A DNA stretch of 64,000 bases from positions 11,109,511-11,173,510 of the forward strand of contig CM076956.1 of NCBI GenBank assembly GCA_039566865.1, read 5' to 3'. The notes beneath the pieces were generated by a model. It was not told the DNA's origin, ran no database searches, and saw only the letters and a program-made list of their open reading frames with translations. The position numbers were made by a program, and so were the translations under genes. This document shows positions 29,601-36,548 of this stretch, piece after piece (the first letter of the stretch is position 1; each line of letters begins with the position of its first letter). The stretch is from Aurelia coerulea (lineage: Eukaryota > Cnidaria > Scyphozoa > Semaeostomeae > Ulmaridae).

Positions 29601-31169
29601 TCGCAAGCTAAGCTTAATTTTTCTCTCCATTAGCGTGACTGCGACACTTGCCTCGATTGGGGCCGCTGGTATACCACAAGCTGGCCTCGTTACCATGCTC
29701 ATCGTTCTTCAAACCGTTGGATTGCCAGAAGATTCAGTTAGTTTGATCATTGCTGTTGATTGGTTCTTGTAAGTCTCATTTTCTTTTCGCTTTCACTCTT
29801 TCGCTTTCCCAAGCGCTGAATGCATTTGCACGAAAAAATGCAATTTCGCATCTCAGGAGAAGTATGATGCTTTATCTAATTAAAATAAAGTAAAAGGGCG
29901 TTTCCTACGATTTCGAAGAGTTTGAATTTTGTGGTCACGAGAAATTTTCCTGGGGGCTAAGCCCCACACCGACGTTTTTCTTTTCATGGCCCTCCCCGAA
30001 CTCTAATGCGAGATCTGCTCCTGACTTTCCTTCTGTTTTAGAACTGGTTAATCTTCAGTTTTCAGAGAAAATAAGGGACTCTGTTCGGATCTAGAGAGTG
30101 TCGGTCTCCAGATAAGCAGGGACTCTACCTTTTTGTCCCACTCTGGGATGCTAAGAAGCCAAATACCAATTGACATACACATATCTTTCTATTTTTTATA
30201 AGAAACTGCTTATAAGAAGCTCATCTGACCCTTCCGCATACAAGGGCGGATCCAGCCTGAAGCTGAAGAGGGGGCAACTTGCAAAGAGGGCGCCAAAAAT
30301 ATGATGGAAAAGTGAGCGCGCCGAAGGCGCGCGAAAATTTTTGGTCACTTTTAATAGGAAATTTTTTTATTTGCTACTAGAAAATGCCTTTCCCCATATC
30401 TAAATCGAAATAGTTAGAAAATGGTGCGTTAGAGTCAGGATGAGGGGCGCCTTTCTCTCCAAAATAGGGGCGCCAAGCTGAATTTCATCGTGAAGGGGGG
30501 GCAGTTGCCCCCACTTGCCCCCCCTAAATCCGCCACTGTCCGCATATCAGTGCTTTATTTTCACTTCTGTCCTGTATCATATTGCTCAGAAGGTACTGGA
30601 GTAATGTCTGACAGCAGACCTTTTAGCTACTCTGAAAAGAATCAGAATCGAACGATATTTTGCAACATTCTGTAAAATTTTCGAATGTGCACAACAGTGA
30701 TAGAAGCTCTAACGCCACTCGATCGGACCTCGCGTATAAAAATGGATAAAACATAACACTTGATCCAGGCTCTTATGCAGAATAGCTAAAAGGTCTATTG
30801 GAAAGGCTTAAAAAACTTTGTTTTGAAATGTTCGCGAGGAAAAGGTAGTGAACATGAAGACTGTTTTATGAAACATTCAGGAAACTCATGAGAATTCTAA
30901 GCACTCAAAATCTGATCATTAAAGAAACTTTCGGTGCTGAGTCAAATTCTTAGTCTTCTTTCATAGAATGTACGTGTAAAATGCATTTTTCTTGCAGGGA
31001 TCGTATTCGTACGGCTGTCAATGTGCTTGGAGATTCAGTTGGGGCTGGTGTTGTTGATCATTTATCAAGAAAAGATTTACAAAAAATGGACGAGCTAAGA
31101 GCTAAAGAAGAAGAGGAAAACGATTTGCAAGACGTCGTTGCTTCTGAATATATGGCCGTTCCTTTCTAA
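17590..31169 (+). CDS. Excitatory amino acid transporter (SLC1 family), gene B
   Basis: Exons 17590-17650, 18566-19298, 19476-19518, 22524-22828, 25453-25686, 27975-28169, 29634-29768 and 30998-31169 total 1878 bp, giving 625 aa in frame. A Na+-coupled glutamate/aspartate transporter of the plasma membrane. About 100 N-terminal residues are Pro/Glu/Gln-rich (repeated KQEPEPE), longer than is usual in SLC1. Then TM1 ([18 protein letters not shown]), TM2 ([19 protein letters not shown]), TM3, an extracellular loop with NVT, NVT and NGT sequons, HP1 ([13 protein letters not shown]), TM7 NMDGT, HP2, and TM8 with DRIRT..N..GD, including the acidic-substrate Arg. The C-terminus ends AVPF. The first exon is inferred from phase only. 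Tandem paralogue of gene A. Confidence 0.92.
18566..19298 (+). CDS. SLC1 gene B exon: EP-rich extension, TM1-TM3
   Basis: The frame is closed by TAA at 18562-18564 and contains no early ATG, so it must be spliced on the left; acceptor TTGCTTAAG. It encodes the Pro/Glu repeat, then [18 protein letters not shown] onward to [11 protein letters not shown]. Donor GTGTGT. Confidence 0.88.
19476..19518 (+). CDS. SLC1 gene B microexon (43 bp)
   Basis: Acceptor CTCTATAG, donor GTAAGA. It encodes [14 protein letters not shown], the conserved RN(L/M)FPPN segment after TM3 of EAATs, completing the split Arg codon. Confidence 0.95.
19640..19885 (+). mobile_element. Truncated copy of the CCGGGTGCGCC MITE
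   Basis: Matches the inner part of the element at 20295: AATCCAGAATTAGATTCTAG, a TTTCTTGAAAATTT block and GACTCGACATGAATAGAC. Both TIRs are missing. It abuts the TIR of the element starting at 19890. Confidence 0.6.
19890..20929. mobile_element. CAGTAAGTCCCCGC element, host of a nested MITE
   Basis: CAGTAAGTCCCCGCATATAG at 19890 and the complement of CGGGGACTTACTG (20917-20929) are the TIRs, with TA at the left flank. It belongs with the elements at 42246, 45329 and 63641 (CAGTAA..CCCGC..ATAAGAA). It is split at 20295-20898 by a second element. Confidence 0.75.
20295..20898. mobile_element. CCGGGTGCGCC MITE nested in the CAGTAAG element
   Basis: TA-flanked. CCGGGTGCGCCAAAATAAAC at 20295 pairs with the complement of TTATTTTGGCGCACCTGG. 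The arms are long (about 220 bp) and meet near 20540-20640. Other copies: 40298-40898 and 48550-49551. Confidence 0.88.
20930..21353. other. Intron of SLC1 gene B, no recognisable feature
   Basis: No repeat partner or exon seen between the two flanking elements. Confidence 0.4.
21356..21951. mobile_element. Mariner-like MITE, CAGGGTGTCCC ends, TA TSD
   Basis: CAGGGTGTCCCAAAAAAGTT at 21356 pairs with the complement ending GGGACACCCTG at 21951. TA lies at 21354-21355 and 21952-21953. The arms stay complementary over 100 bp or more (CCCCGTTTGTCTGAAGATTG / CAATCTTCAGGGAAACGGGG). 596 bp, no transposase. Confidence 0.9.
22040..22446. mobile_element. G-rich element, CACGGGG type, perfect 8-bp TSD
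   Basis: AGCAGTAG at 22032-22039 and 22447-22454. The ends are CACGGGGGGG and CCCCCCCGTG. Internal direct repeats of 30-40 bp centre on GGTACCATTTTCGTAAAA and TTGGTCTAGC. It lies 77 bp upstream of the exon at 22524. Confidence 0.92.
22524..22828 (+). CDS. SLC1 gene B exon: glycosylated loop, TM4-TM5
   Basis: Acceptor TTTGCAG, donor GTAAGT. It carries sequons NVT (twice) and NGT, then [20 protein letters not shown] typical of EAATs, ending in the split Trp codon. Confidence 0.95.
22853..23451. mobile_element. ~600-bp palindromic element, 11-bp TSD
   Basis: TGTCTGGTGAA at 22842-22852 and 23452-23462. ACAAGGGCAGATTTTGTAAT is exactly mirrored at the right end. The arms of about 280 bp are nearly perfect complements. 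Related copies: 24070 and 61381. The long TSD suggests Mutator-like mobilisation. It begins 24 bp after the exon's 5' splice site. Confidence 0.9.
23508..24012. mobile_element. 'CCGTTGG' family MITE, copy
   Basis: Left block GGTGTAAAATTCCATGACC, right block TTTTGCACCATCC. CTACCGTTGGAA (23612) pairs with CCAACGGTAGAA (23901). It includes GAGGATGTGACGTCATC and CTAAATCATAAACCAG. Confidence 0.8.
24070..24677. mobile_element. ~600-bp palindromic element, second copy
   Basis: ACAAGAGCAGATTTTGTGAT at the left end is mirrored by ATTACAAAATCTGCCCTTGT at the right. The arms share GGAAATTC.CTCAA and AAAACAAAC.AAGC.GCAAAA blocks with the copies at 22853 and 61381. The flanks match only weakly, so it is older. 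Confidence 0.82.
24701..24934. mobile_element. Palindromic MITE of about 235 bp
   Basis: GAACATGTTCAAATTCATTT is mirrored by AGTAGATTTGAACATGTC, and TTTACCTGACTGAAATCAGCC by GGCCGATTTCAGTTCAGTC..GTAAA. The centre holds GGGAATCGCTCGAAAAGGGTC and a diverged complement. Confidence 0.75.
24940..25452. other. Intron of SLC1 gene B, no firm feature
   Basis: A stretch GGTTACAGTGGTTAGAAGTG near 25052 resembles a tRNA A-box region, but no B box follows. The rest is unrecognised. Confidence 0.35.
25453..25686 (+). CDS. SLC1 gene B exon: TM5-TM6 and HP1 start
   Basis: Acceptor TTTTCAAAG, donor GTAAGC. It encodes [35 protein letters not shown] and [10 protein letters not shown], the first half of HP1. 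Confidence 0.95.
25695..25790. repeat. Small CTTGCC/GGCAAG palindromic repeat
   Basis: GACTTGCC and GGGCAAGTC bracket ATTTCGTCAACTGTAATAAG. A similar unit lies at 28910-28985 (CTTGCCCCAAGTTTATTTCG ... GAGTTGGGGCAAGTC). Confidence 0.5.
26249..26721. mobile_element. hAT-like non-autonomous element, perfect 8-bp TSD
   Basis: TGATTATG at 26241-26248 and 26722-26729. TIR CAGTGGTGTAGAGCT on both ends. Next to the ends are GGGGGGCT/AGCCCCCCTAGT blocks. An interior segment (ATGATATTGGGAGATGCATTC) is also found inverted at 37140-37180. Confidence 0.92.
26880..27252 (+). mobile_element. Probable retrotransposed 3' end with poly(A)
   Basis: Ends in TATATATATATAAAAAAAAAAAAAAG at 27226-27251, with GTAAATTTTAATTGATTAT before it. 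The GT-rich head and an internal GGTGGGAACTCCGATGACC do not match a family I know. No ORF. Confidence 0.4.
27253..27974. other. Intron of SLC1 gene B, no firm feature
   Basis: Contains several TTCGCGAAA/TTTCGCG-like phrases (27360-27500) without clear unit structure. 27600-27790 is A-rich and may be a LINE/SINE remnant on the minus strand. Confidence 0.35.
27975..28169 (+). CDS. SLC1 gene B exon: HP1 end, TM7
   Basis: 195 bp, nearly identical to 1411-1605 of gene A. Encodes [15 protein letters not shown] and [18 protein letters not shown]. Donor GTCAGT. Confidence 0.95.
28382..29239. mobile_element. CCGGGTATCCCC / CCGGGTGTCCC element
   Basis: CCGGGTATCCCCAAAAAGTA at 28382 pairs with the complement of TACTTTTTTGGGACACCCGG at 29239. 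The arms stay similar for about 200 bp (TGATTATCAAATCTTTGATA / TATCAGATATTTGTGG). The middle (28610-29035) is foreign and includes the small palindrome at 28910-28985. Confidence 0.75.
29241..29498 (+). mobile_element. 5S rRNA-derived SINE
   Basis: AAGTTAAGCTCGGTCGAGTG (29297) followed by CTTCGGATGGGTGACC (29326) corresponds to box A, intermediate element and box C of 5S rRNA (AAGCTAAGC..GGTCGGG..CTTGGATGGGAGACC). Then comes a body CGCCGTCCTTCGGAAGGGAC, GTTAAAC, GGTCCC and a (CTA)n tail. The 5' part has GAGTGGCCGAG repeated twice. It abuts the MITE ending at 29239. Confidence 0.75.
29498..29602. repeat. 27-bp direct repeat
   Basis: GCTAAAAGTATGACTTAGTT and following bases occur at 29498 and 29576, separated by about 50 bp. 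Probably a local duplication. Confidence 0.7.
29634..29768 (+). CDS. SLC1 gene B exon: HP2
   Basis: Acceptor TCTCCATTAG, donor GTAAGT, 135 bp. Encodes [18 protein letters not shown] and IIAVDWFL, as in gene A. Confidence 0.95.
30241..30538. mobile_element. hAT-like MITE, perfect 8-bp TSD
   Basis: TCCGCATA at 30233-30240 and 30539-30546. Ends CAAGGGCGGATCCAG and complement CAGTGGCGGATTTAG. 298 bp with GGGGGGCA/TGCCCCCC subterminal runs. In the last intron of SLC1 gene B. Confidence 0.9.
30998..31169 (+). CDS. SLC1 gene B last coding exon: TM8 and C-terminus
   Basis: Acceptor CTTGCAG; stop TAA at 31167-31169. Encodes [19 protein letters not shown], a charged helix ([11 protein letters not shown]) and C-terminus AVPF. 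Confidence 0.95.
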
Positions 31170-31204
31170 GGAGCATATAGCTTTCAAACTGTAATAATCC
31201 CAGT

Positions 31205-31303
31205 GTAGTAGCCTGCGTGCAGACTTTGGTCACTGGGGAGGAGAGGAGAGATAGTTCCTTTCTTCCCTCTCCTCTCCAGTAACCAAAGTTTGCACGCAGG
31301 CTA
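31205..31303. mobile_element. Hairpin MITE in the presumed 3' UTR of SLC1 gene B
   Basis: GTAGCCTGCGTGCAGACTTT pairs with AAAGTTTGCACGCAGGCTAC, and GGAGGAGAGGAGAGA with CCCTCTCCTCTCC, around a 13-bp loop. AGTGTA flanks both sides. It begins 36 bp after the stop codon. Confidence 0.9.
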
Positions 31304-31519
31304 CAGTGTAGCTACTTGGGTGTGTAAAGATATTTAGCGTTTTGAGGCTTTGATAGGGGTTTTGGGAGCAAGGGAGCACAGCATAAAACGGGCAGAGAGC
31401 AAGCAACTATTTCTCTACTCAAGTAAATAATACTTCCATGTGTAGGAAGTAAGTTGCAGTTTTTTCAAGATCTTGAGATAACGTTCCCGAGAAACGACAG
31501 AAAACGATTTTAAAGGATG

Positions 31520-31700
31520 TTTGAAACACTGTGATTGGTCAAATTTGTAGAATTCTTAACCAATAAAGATTTAATGTCTGTTCGTTTGTGTAATAGAATA
31601 CCAGGAAGGGGTGACGAACAAGGACGAAGATATTCATTTTCCTGTTATATATTTTGATTGTTAATCGACTGGAATTTAAAAGTTAAATGTAGTTAATGAT
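31520..31700 (+). other. 3'-flank block shared with SLC1 gene A (copy B)
   Basis: Homologous to 12180-12420; here it starts about 350 bp after the stop codon. Includes the candidate poly(A) signal. Confidence 0.6.
31562..31567 (+). promoter_or_regulatory. Candidate polyadenylation signal for SLC1 gene B
   Basis: AATAAA in TTAACCAATAAAGATTT, 393 bp after the stop. Not checked against transcripts. Confidence 0.4.
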
Positions 31701-31920
31701 TTGCAGTATTTTCTACTTGTTATTTTGTTTTCATATTTTCATGCATAAAATAGTTTATGGCAACAACGTCCTGACACTGTCTGAACAAATTTCCATTACT
31801 TAGTCGATTTAGACGGTAGGTTTGATAGGTTTGGTTGTATTGGAATCCATTTTCGTCTCGTGCCAGAAATGTTTCGTATTGAAGCAATGTCTTAGGGACT
31901 CAAAAATCTCACTCATGAAA

Positions 31921-32115
31921 CTAGGATTCAGGCTCTTTTTGGTTTTGTATATTTCTATCTACAAGTACTGTACTGCGTTGGTGAATGGGTACTGCATTAT
32001 CTAACCCTAGCAAAGTTTCGTAATCAGCGTGACTGTTTTTATACACAATTCTGAGTGCTCTCTCTTGGATTTTATTCACTTTTGCATTGAGAGCCCTGTC
32101 ATGGAACATCCAAAT
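31921..32115 (-). pseudogene. LINE reverse-transcriptase C-terminal fragment
   Basis: Minus-strand frame WMFHDRALNAKVNKIQERAL then RIVYKNSHADYETLLG and VPIHQRSTVLV. This is the WxF.SR..N.+INR+.ERALR.VY block downstream of the polymerase domain in many CR1/L2-like LINEs. Short, with no upstream RT. Confidence 0.75.
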
Positions 32116-32358
32116 TAACGGGCAGTACAGTAGCTAAACTGAGATTTTATGAAAGTTTTTGGCTGGCTCTTATCAATGTTCTAGGACCCATGCAAAATAT
32201 CGTGTGAAAATACATGAAGTACTCTAAATAAATAAACAGAGTGAGTCATTCGAAGCTCGTGACGGCACCTGCACTCCACACTTTGGAACTTTTGATTTGC
32301 AAAGATCAACTGGCCAAAGAATTATCATCAGGCAGCCGAGGCATAAAAACAGTCAGCT

Positions 32359-32553
32359 ATGTCTTCAATATTTCATAGATTCTATGACGAAGGAGCTTCT
32401 TTGGTGCACTCCGTGAAGAATGCCGCTCAAGAGTCGCTTAGGCCCTGGTCGGCTGCTTCAGCCCTGCAACAAATGGGCCTAGCACAGGATGATAACAGAA
32501 TCATAGCTGCTTGCAATGAATTTTGGTCTGTTATGCAACAAGGCTCGACAAAT
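32359..32553 (+). CDS. Unrecognised gene, exon 1
   Basis: 65 codons, ATG start, donor GTGAGT after AAT. Confidence 0.65.
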
Positions 32554-33332
32554 GTGAGTATCAATAGAGCCAAACAAACAGTTTCTCTTGTTCACAACTG
32601 ACAATGCATTCTCATTACCTTTTTATTCGATTTAATCATAGTCCATAGGTACTTCTTTTTGCATTTTCCATTCAAAATCAGAAATTTCAATTGTAAGTAC
32701 ATCAAGGAACAAAATGGAATGTGGAATTCTCATTCCCACACAATCCCCTTGCAGGCATTTTTCTACTTTTTGGGTCTTAAAAATGAGTGATTTTACCAAA
32801 CTGAATTTTCTCATTTAAGCTAGCCTTCAACTAATGGATTGCAATTTTTGTTTAGAATATCATCTACATGCTTTTTATTACACAGCTCGCCAAAAAAAGC
32901 ATATTCTTTTTTTACTCACTCGGTACATACACATGTAGTTAATTTTAACGGCCTTTTTCTGTCCCTAAAAAGTCACAGCAGCAAGTCTCTGCAATGAAAG
33001 ACTACCTGATAACAACATTTCAATCAACTGACATGTATTCTGATGTATCCCAATGGCTTCTGACAATGGCTGACAATTTCCCATCATTGCCAAATATTCA
33101 AGAAGAAGCAGACCCAGAAACAATGGCAGATGGGAACGCACCTGACAATTTTAGTAATTTTGAAGACTACTCTGATGTTATCAAAGATTTCATCAAAAGT
33201 ATGAAAGTTCTGGTAACTTTTGAAGCTAAGAATGATGTGCAAGATGACATAGTGGTTCCCCATTTTAATGCTCATCAAATCATTGAAGAACAACAGAGAA
33301 ACCCAGCAAGAAGATTTGTTGGAAGGATATAG
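32359..33332 (+). CDS. Unrecognised two-exon gene, about 184 aa
   Basis: Exon 1 (32359-32553) begins ATGTCTTCAATATTTCATAG and ends at donor GTGAGT in phase 0. Exon 2 (32973-33332) follows acceptor CTAAAAAG and ends at TAG. The joined protein starts MSSIFHRFYDEGASLVHSVK, is mostly alpha-helical in composition, has a Trp/Gln segment (WSVMQQGSTN), an acidic middle (QEEADPETMADG, NFEDYSD) and ends ARRFVGRI. No signal peptide, membrane segment or motif I know. Two alternative in-frame acceptors (after 32978 or 32981) would shorten it by 2-3 residues. A single-copy cytosolic protein is a reasonable guess but not shown. The coding look rests on codon-like composition and correct splice phase. Confidence 0.65.
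32973..33332 (+). CDS. Unrecognised gene, exon 2
   Basis: 119 codons plus TAG; starts SQQQVSAMKDYLITTF. Acceptor choice is ambiguous by 6-9 bp. Confidence 0.65.
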   Translation, partial: SQQQVSAMKDYLITTFQSTDMYSDVSQWLLTMADNFPSLPNIQEEADPETMADGNAPDNFSNFEDYSDVIKDFIKSMKVLVTFEAKNDVQDDIVVPHFNAHQIIEEQQRNPARRFVGRI

Positions 33333-33339
33333 TTTTTGG

Positions 33340-34183
33340 TCACATACAGTCACAACAAGTATCTGATACAGGAAATATAGTACAGACCTTGTGACAAGAA
33401 CTCTTGAGAATGCTTTGGAATGTTCATGAACTCTTCACATCCTGATAAGAATTCTTGGGTTACAAGAATCTTAAAAAATGAAGAAATTACTCAAGAATTC
33501 TTAAGAATCTTTTGGTAGAAAACAGCTGTGTTAATGTGCACAAGGTCTGTACTGTACTGCATATCAATACCAAGCGATGATTTAGATTATTTGCTTTCCC
33601 CTTCCATTTTCTAGAAAATTAAAGTGAATCAACGGAGCTAAGTAGAGGCAAATCTATAAATAGGACAAAGAAAACTCCTGCACACGTTATTGTTCTTCTT
33701 GCTGAACAATATCCATGAATGTCTCGAAATCATCAAATATAATAGGCTAATAATAGAATACCCAGACTCCTTCCGCGCGGGGCTTTAATCTCCGTTGATT
33801 CTCTTTAAGAATTGTTTTAATTGAGTATGAGAATAGTTTTTGTAACATCGGCCATCCATGGAACTTTGAAATGTAGCTGAGAGTCAAGGTGAGGCTTTAA
33901 AGTGAAAAAATCTTTTTCTATTTTCAAACAACGTACATACTGTACTACGTGCAAATGCACTTCTCAGGTGTTGATATGATGAAATATCAACTGTTGTTAA
34001 AGAGAAAAAATTACAATAAAATATACAGAAAAGGAGTGCTTACAGGTAAAATAATTGCACTTCCTTGACATCGATTAGAAAACATTGATTCTTTTTCGTA
34101 TTTTGAAAGTGCCCATCAATTGGATATTCTGTAAACAATGGAATCCTCTTTTCAAAATAGTTTTCGACAAAACCTCCATTGTA
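33340..34183. other. 3' flank of the unrecognised gene
   Basis: AATAAA at 34015-34020 is a candidate poly(A) signal. No repeat or exon recognised. Confidence 0.4.
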
Positions 34184-35092
34184 GGGGAGACTGGGGACAA
34201 TTGTAACCCAGGGCAATTGTAACACTGACTCTCACGCCTTGCAGAAAAGTGCAAAAAATCTGATTTTTGCACAGAACATGCTCATTCTAAGAATATTCAA
34301 CCAAGTTTGCAAGATTGTCGGGGGAAAACATGTTTTTGAGTACGAAAGTAAATACATGCTTTCACTGTAAATTTGTGTCTGGAAGATTTTGCTCTTGAGT
34401 AAAAAATTTCATTTTCACATCACAGACATGGCATCTATTTAGGATCAAAACTATGTTAAGACTTTTAAGCTCCACAGCATGTGAGATCAGAGATGTGAAA
34501 TTGGAAAATAACTATAGCTGACCAGGTCAGGGGCAATTGTAACACGCTGTTACGTGTTAGAATTGCCCTGGCGTAAGCTGTCTGATGCTTTGGTTTTGAT
34601 TCATTTCCTAATCTGCTATGCAGTGTTAAAGAGTTCAGAATGAAATTTGTAAAAAAACGAAAGAATTTTTTCTCAACCGATTCAATTTTGTTCAACTGAT
34701 GCACCCAAATTTACAAAGAAATAAAAACTACGTCTTGTTCTTAATTTGTTCTTTTAAAAGCCACGAATAATCTGCCACCTGGTGCTACATTTTGTGTGAG
34801 GAAGAAGCAGAGTCGTGCAATAACCATCTGTGATGATTTTAAGAATGTGTAACAATTGCTCCAACCATCTGTTACAATTGCCCCGTGTTACCGGGGCAGT
34901 TGTAACACTTGACCACTGATTTTAAAACTATTACAGCATCAAAAATATTGGTTCCACGTGATGGAAACTAATGTCTATTTCATTCAAAGGGATGCAACTA
35001 CAATATCATTTACCTTCAAGGGCACACTTAATCATTATTTAGACGATATGGCTGATTTTCCAAAAAGTGTTACAATTGACCCCGGTCTCCCC
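34184..35092. mobile_element. TA-flanked G-rich TIR element (CAATTGTAAC type)
   Basis: GGGGAGACTGGGGACAATTG at 34184 pairs with the complement ending GGTCTCCCC at 35092; TA on both sides (34182-34183, 35093-35094). The subterminal phrase GGGGCAATTGTAACAC recurs inside at about 34212, 34530, 34880 and 34900, in both orientations. 909 bp, no ORF. Same architecture as 55186 and 56906. Confidence 0.9.
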
Positions 35093-35094
35093 TA

Positions 35095-36540
35095 CTTGAT
35101 TTTGTTTCCTTCTATTGTCCTTTAATCTATTGTATTTGATGAAATTCCTTCAGACCGTCAGTTGTGTTATCTCCCATTCACAGAGGAAATTAAATCAGAT
35201 TAAGCAAAGTATCAAATGCTAGGCTGTGTTTCAGTTGTCAATCCAATCGAATTGGTTAAAATTTAACGTGGTTTATGTACCGCTGGGTCAACGGTGTCTA
35301 TGTGGATATTAGAGAACTATATATTGTATACTGTAATACTGTAACAGTATTAGTGAATACAAAATTACAGGCATTTAAAGTTATGCCTCTAATACATGAT
35401 TTTCATTCGCTAATGTAGAGTAATAGATTAATGTATCTGTATCAAGTAAATTATTATCAACTTTGGTAGATCAGAGTCTCAGATTCTGTGCCTGGGTTAA
35501 ATATTCTTTTAGAAATGCGAGTGATACTTCTTCCCGTCCCTTATCAACAACGCTTTTGAATTTTGAAATTCTTCCCGAAAGTATTGCTCAGAAGAAAATT
35601 TTGCTTCCCAAAGAAGTATCAGCATCTTTCAAAGAAATGTTTTCCCAGTTATGTACTTAGCATTAACTAATACCATAAAGTATAGAGTATATGATTATCA
35701 TTTATCGTAAGAGCCCAGCTCTTTAGCAAAAGTAAGGATCAGCATTTCATTTGTGTCTATCATATGATGAATCAAAATCAATGACTAACTAAATCTGCTT
35801 GTTGTTGATCTCAGTGCTTTAAGTCTGGGGTTGGATTGGTTCTCTACCCATTTTTGCACTCGGGTATCGCCCTGAGGAGTCTCGGACAACCAACAGTAGA
35901 CTGGATTCCCTTTCCCCCTTCCATTCTTTTGTTTGTTGGTGTCTGAAGTGACATCAACAAATTAAGTAAGAAAACACACGGAAGCAAGGGACTCGGTATC
36001 ATAGCTGCAAACCAACTCACCTGAAAGGTCTCCTTGCGTGAAAGGTTATCATTTCCTATAAAATGTATCTTGAGAAGGTAGCTTCCATTTTCCATTTGCG
36101 CAAACTATCACCAATAACTGATATGTGCATATGTCCTACGAAATTTATGGTGTAAACCGTTGACATAAAAATTCTGTAACTTAACTGACGAGTGGGGTGT
36201 TCTAAAACGGTCTGATTTCCGTTTTTTATGAAATTTTATGATTTTGATTGTTCTCCAACTTTGAAATGATTTAACTGCTGTTCTATGAGAGCATTTGATT
36301 TGCTACAAGTTTTGGTTTTAATCTCAGAGAGCGTATTAATCGAGTTTCTCCCAAGTGTCTCAGACCCGTCTCAGAGAGGGTAGTAAATGAAGGAGTCGTT
36401 CTTCCCCTCCTCCACCGCCCTTGCGCGGCGCGCTGTTGCACCTTCGGCGTGGCACGAACTACACACCATGACAATAAGAATAGAAAGTAAATGAAGACTT
36501 CTTGTCCTTCCTTGTAGCAAGTCAATGAGAGCATTACTAT
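35095..36540. other. Intergenic, no firm feature
   Basis: An open frame at 35463-35660 (65 aa, with LPESIAQKKILLPKEVSASF) looks protein-like but has no splice partner or family match. A CTCGGGTATCGCCCTGAGGA motif near 35860 may be a SINE scrap. Confidence 0.4.
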
Positions 36541-36548
36541 TCTATCAT

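Noticed and set aside
35463..35660. 65-aa plus-strand ORF with protein-like composition
   Set aside because: No splice partner found, no family match; could not be linked to the gene at 32359, which has its own stop.
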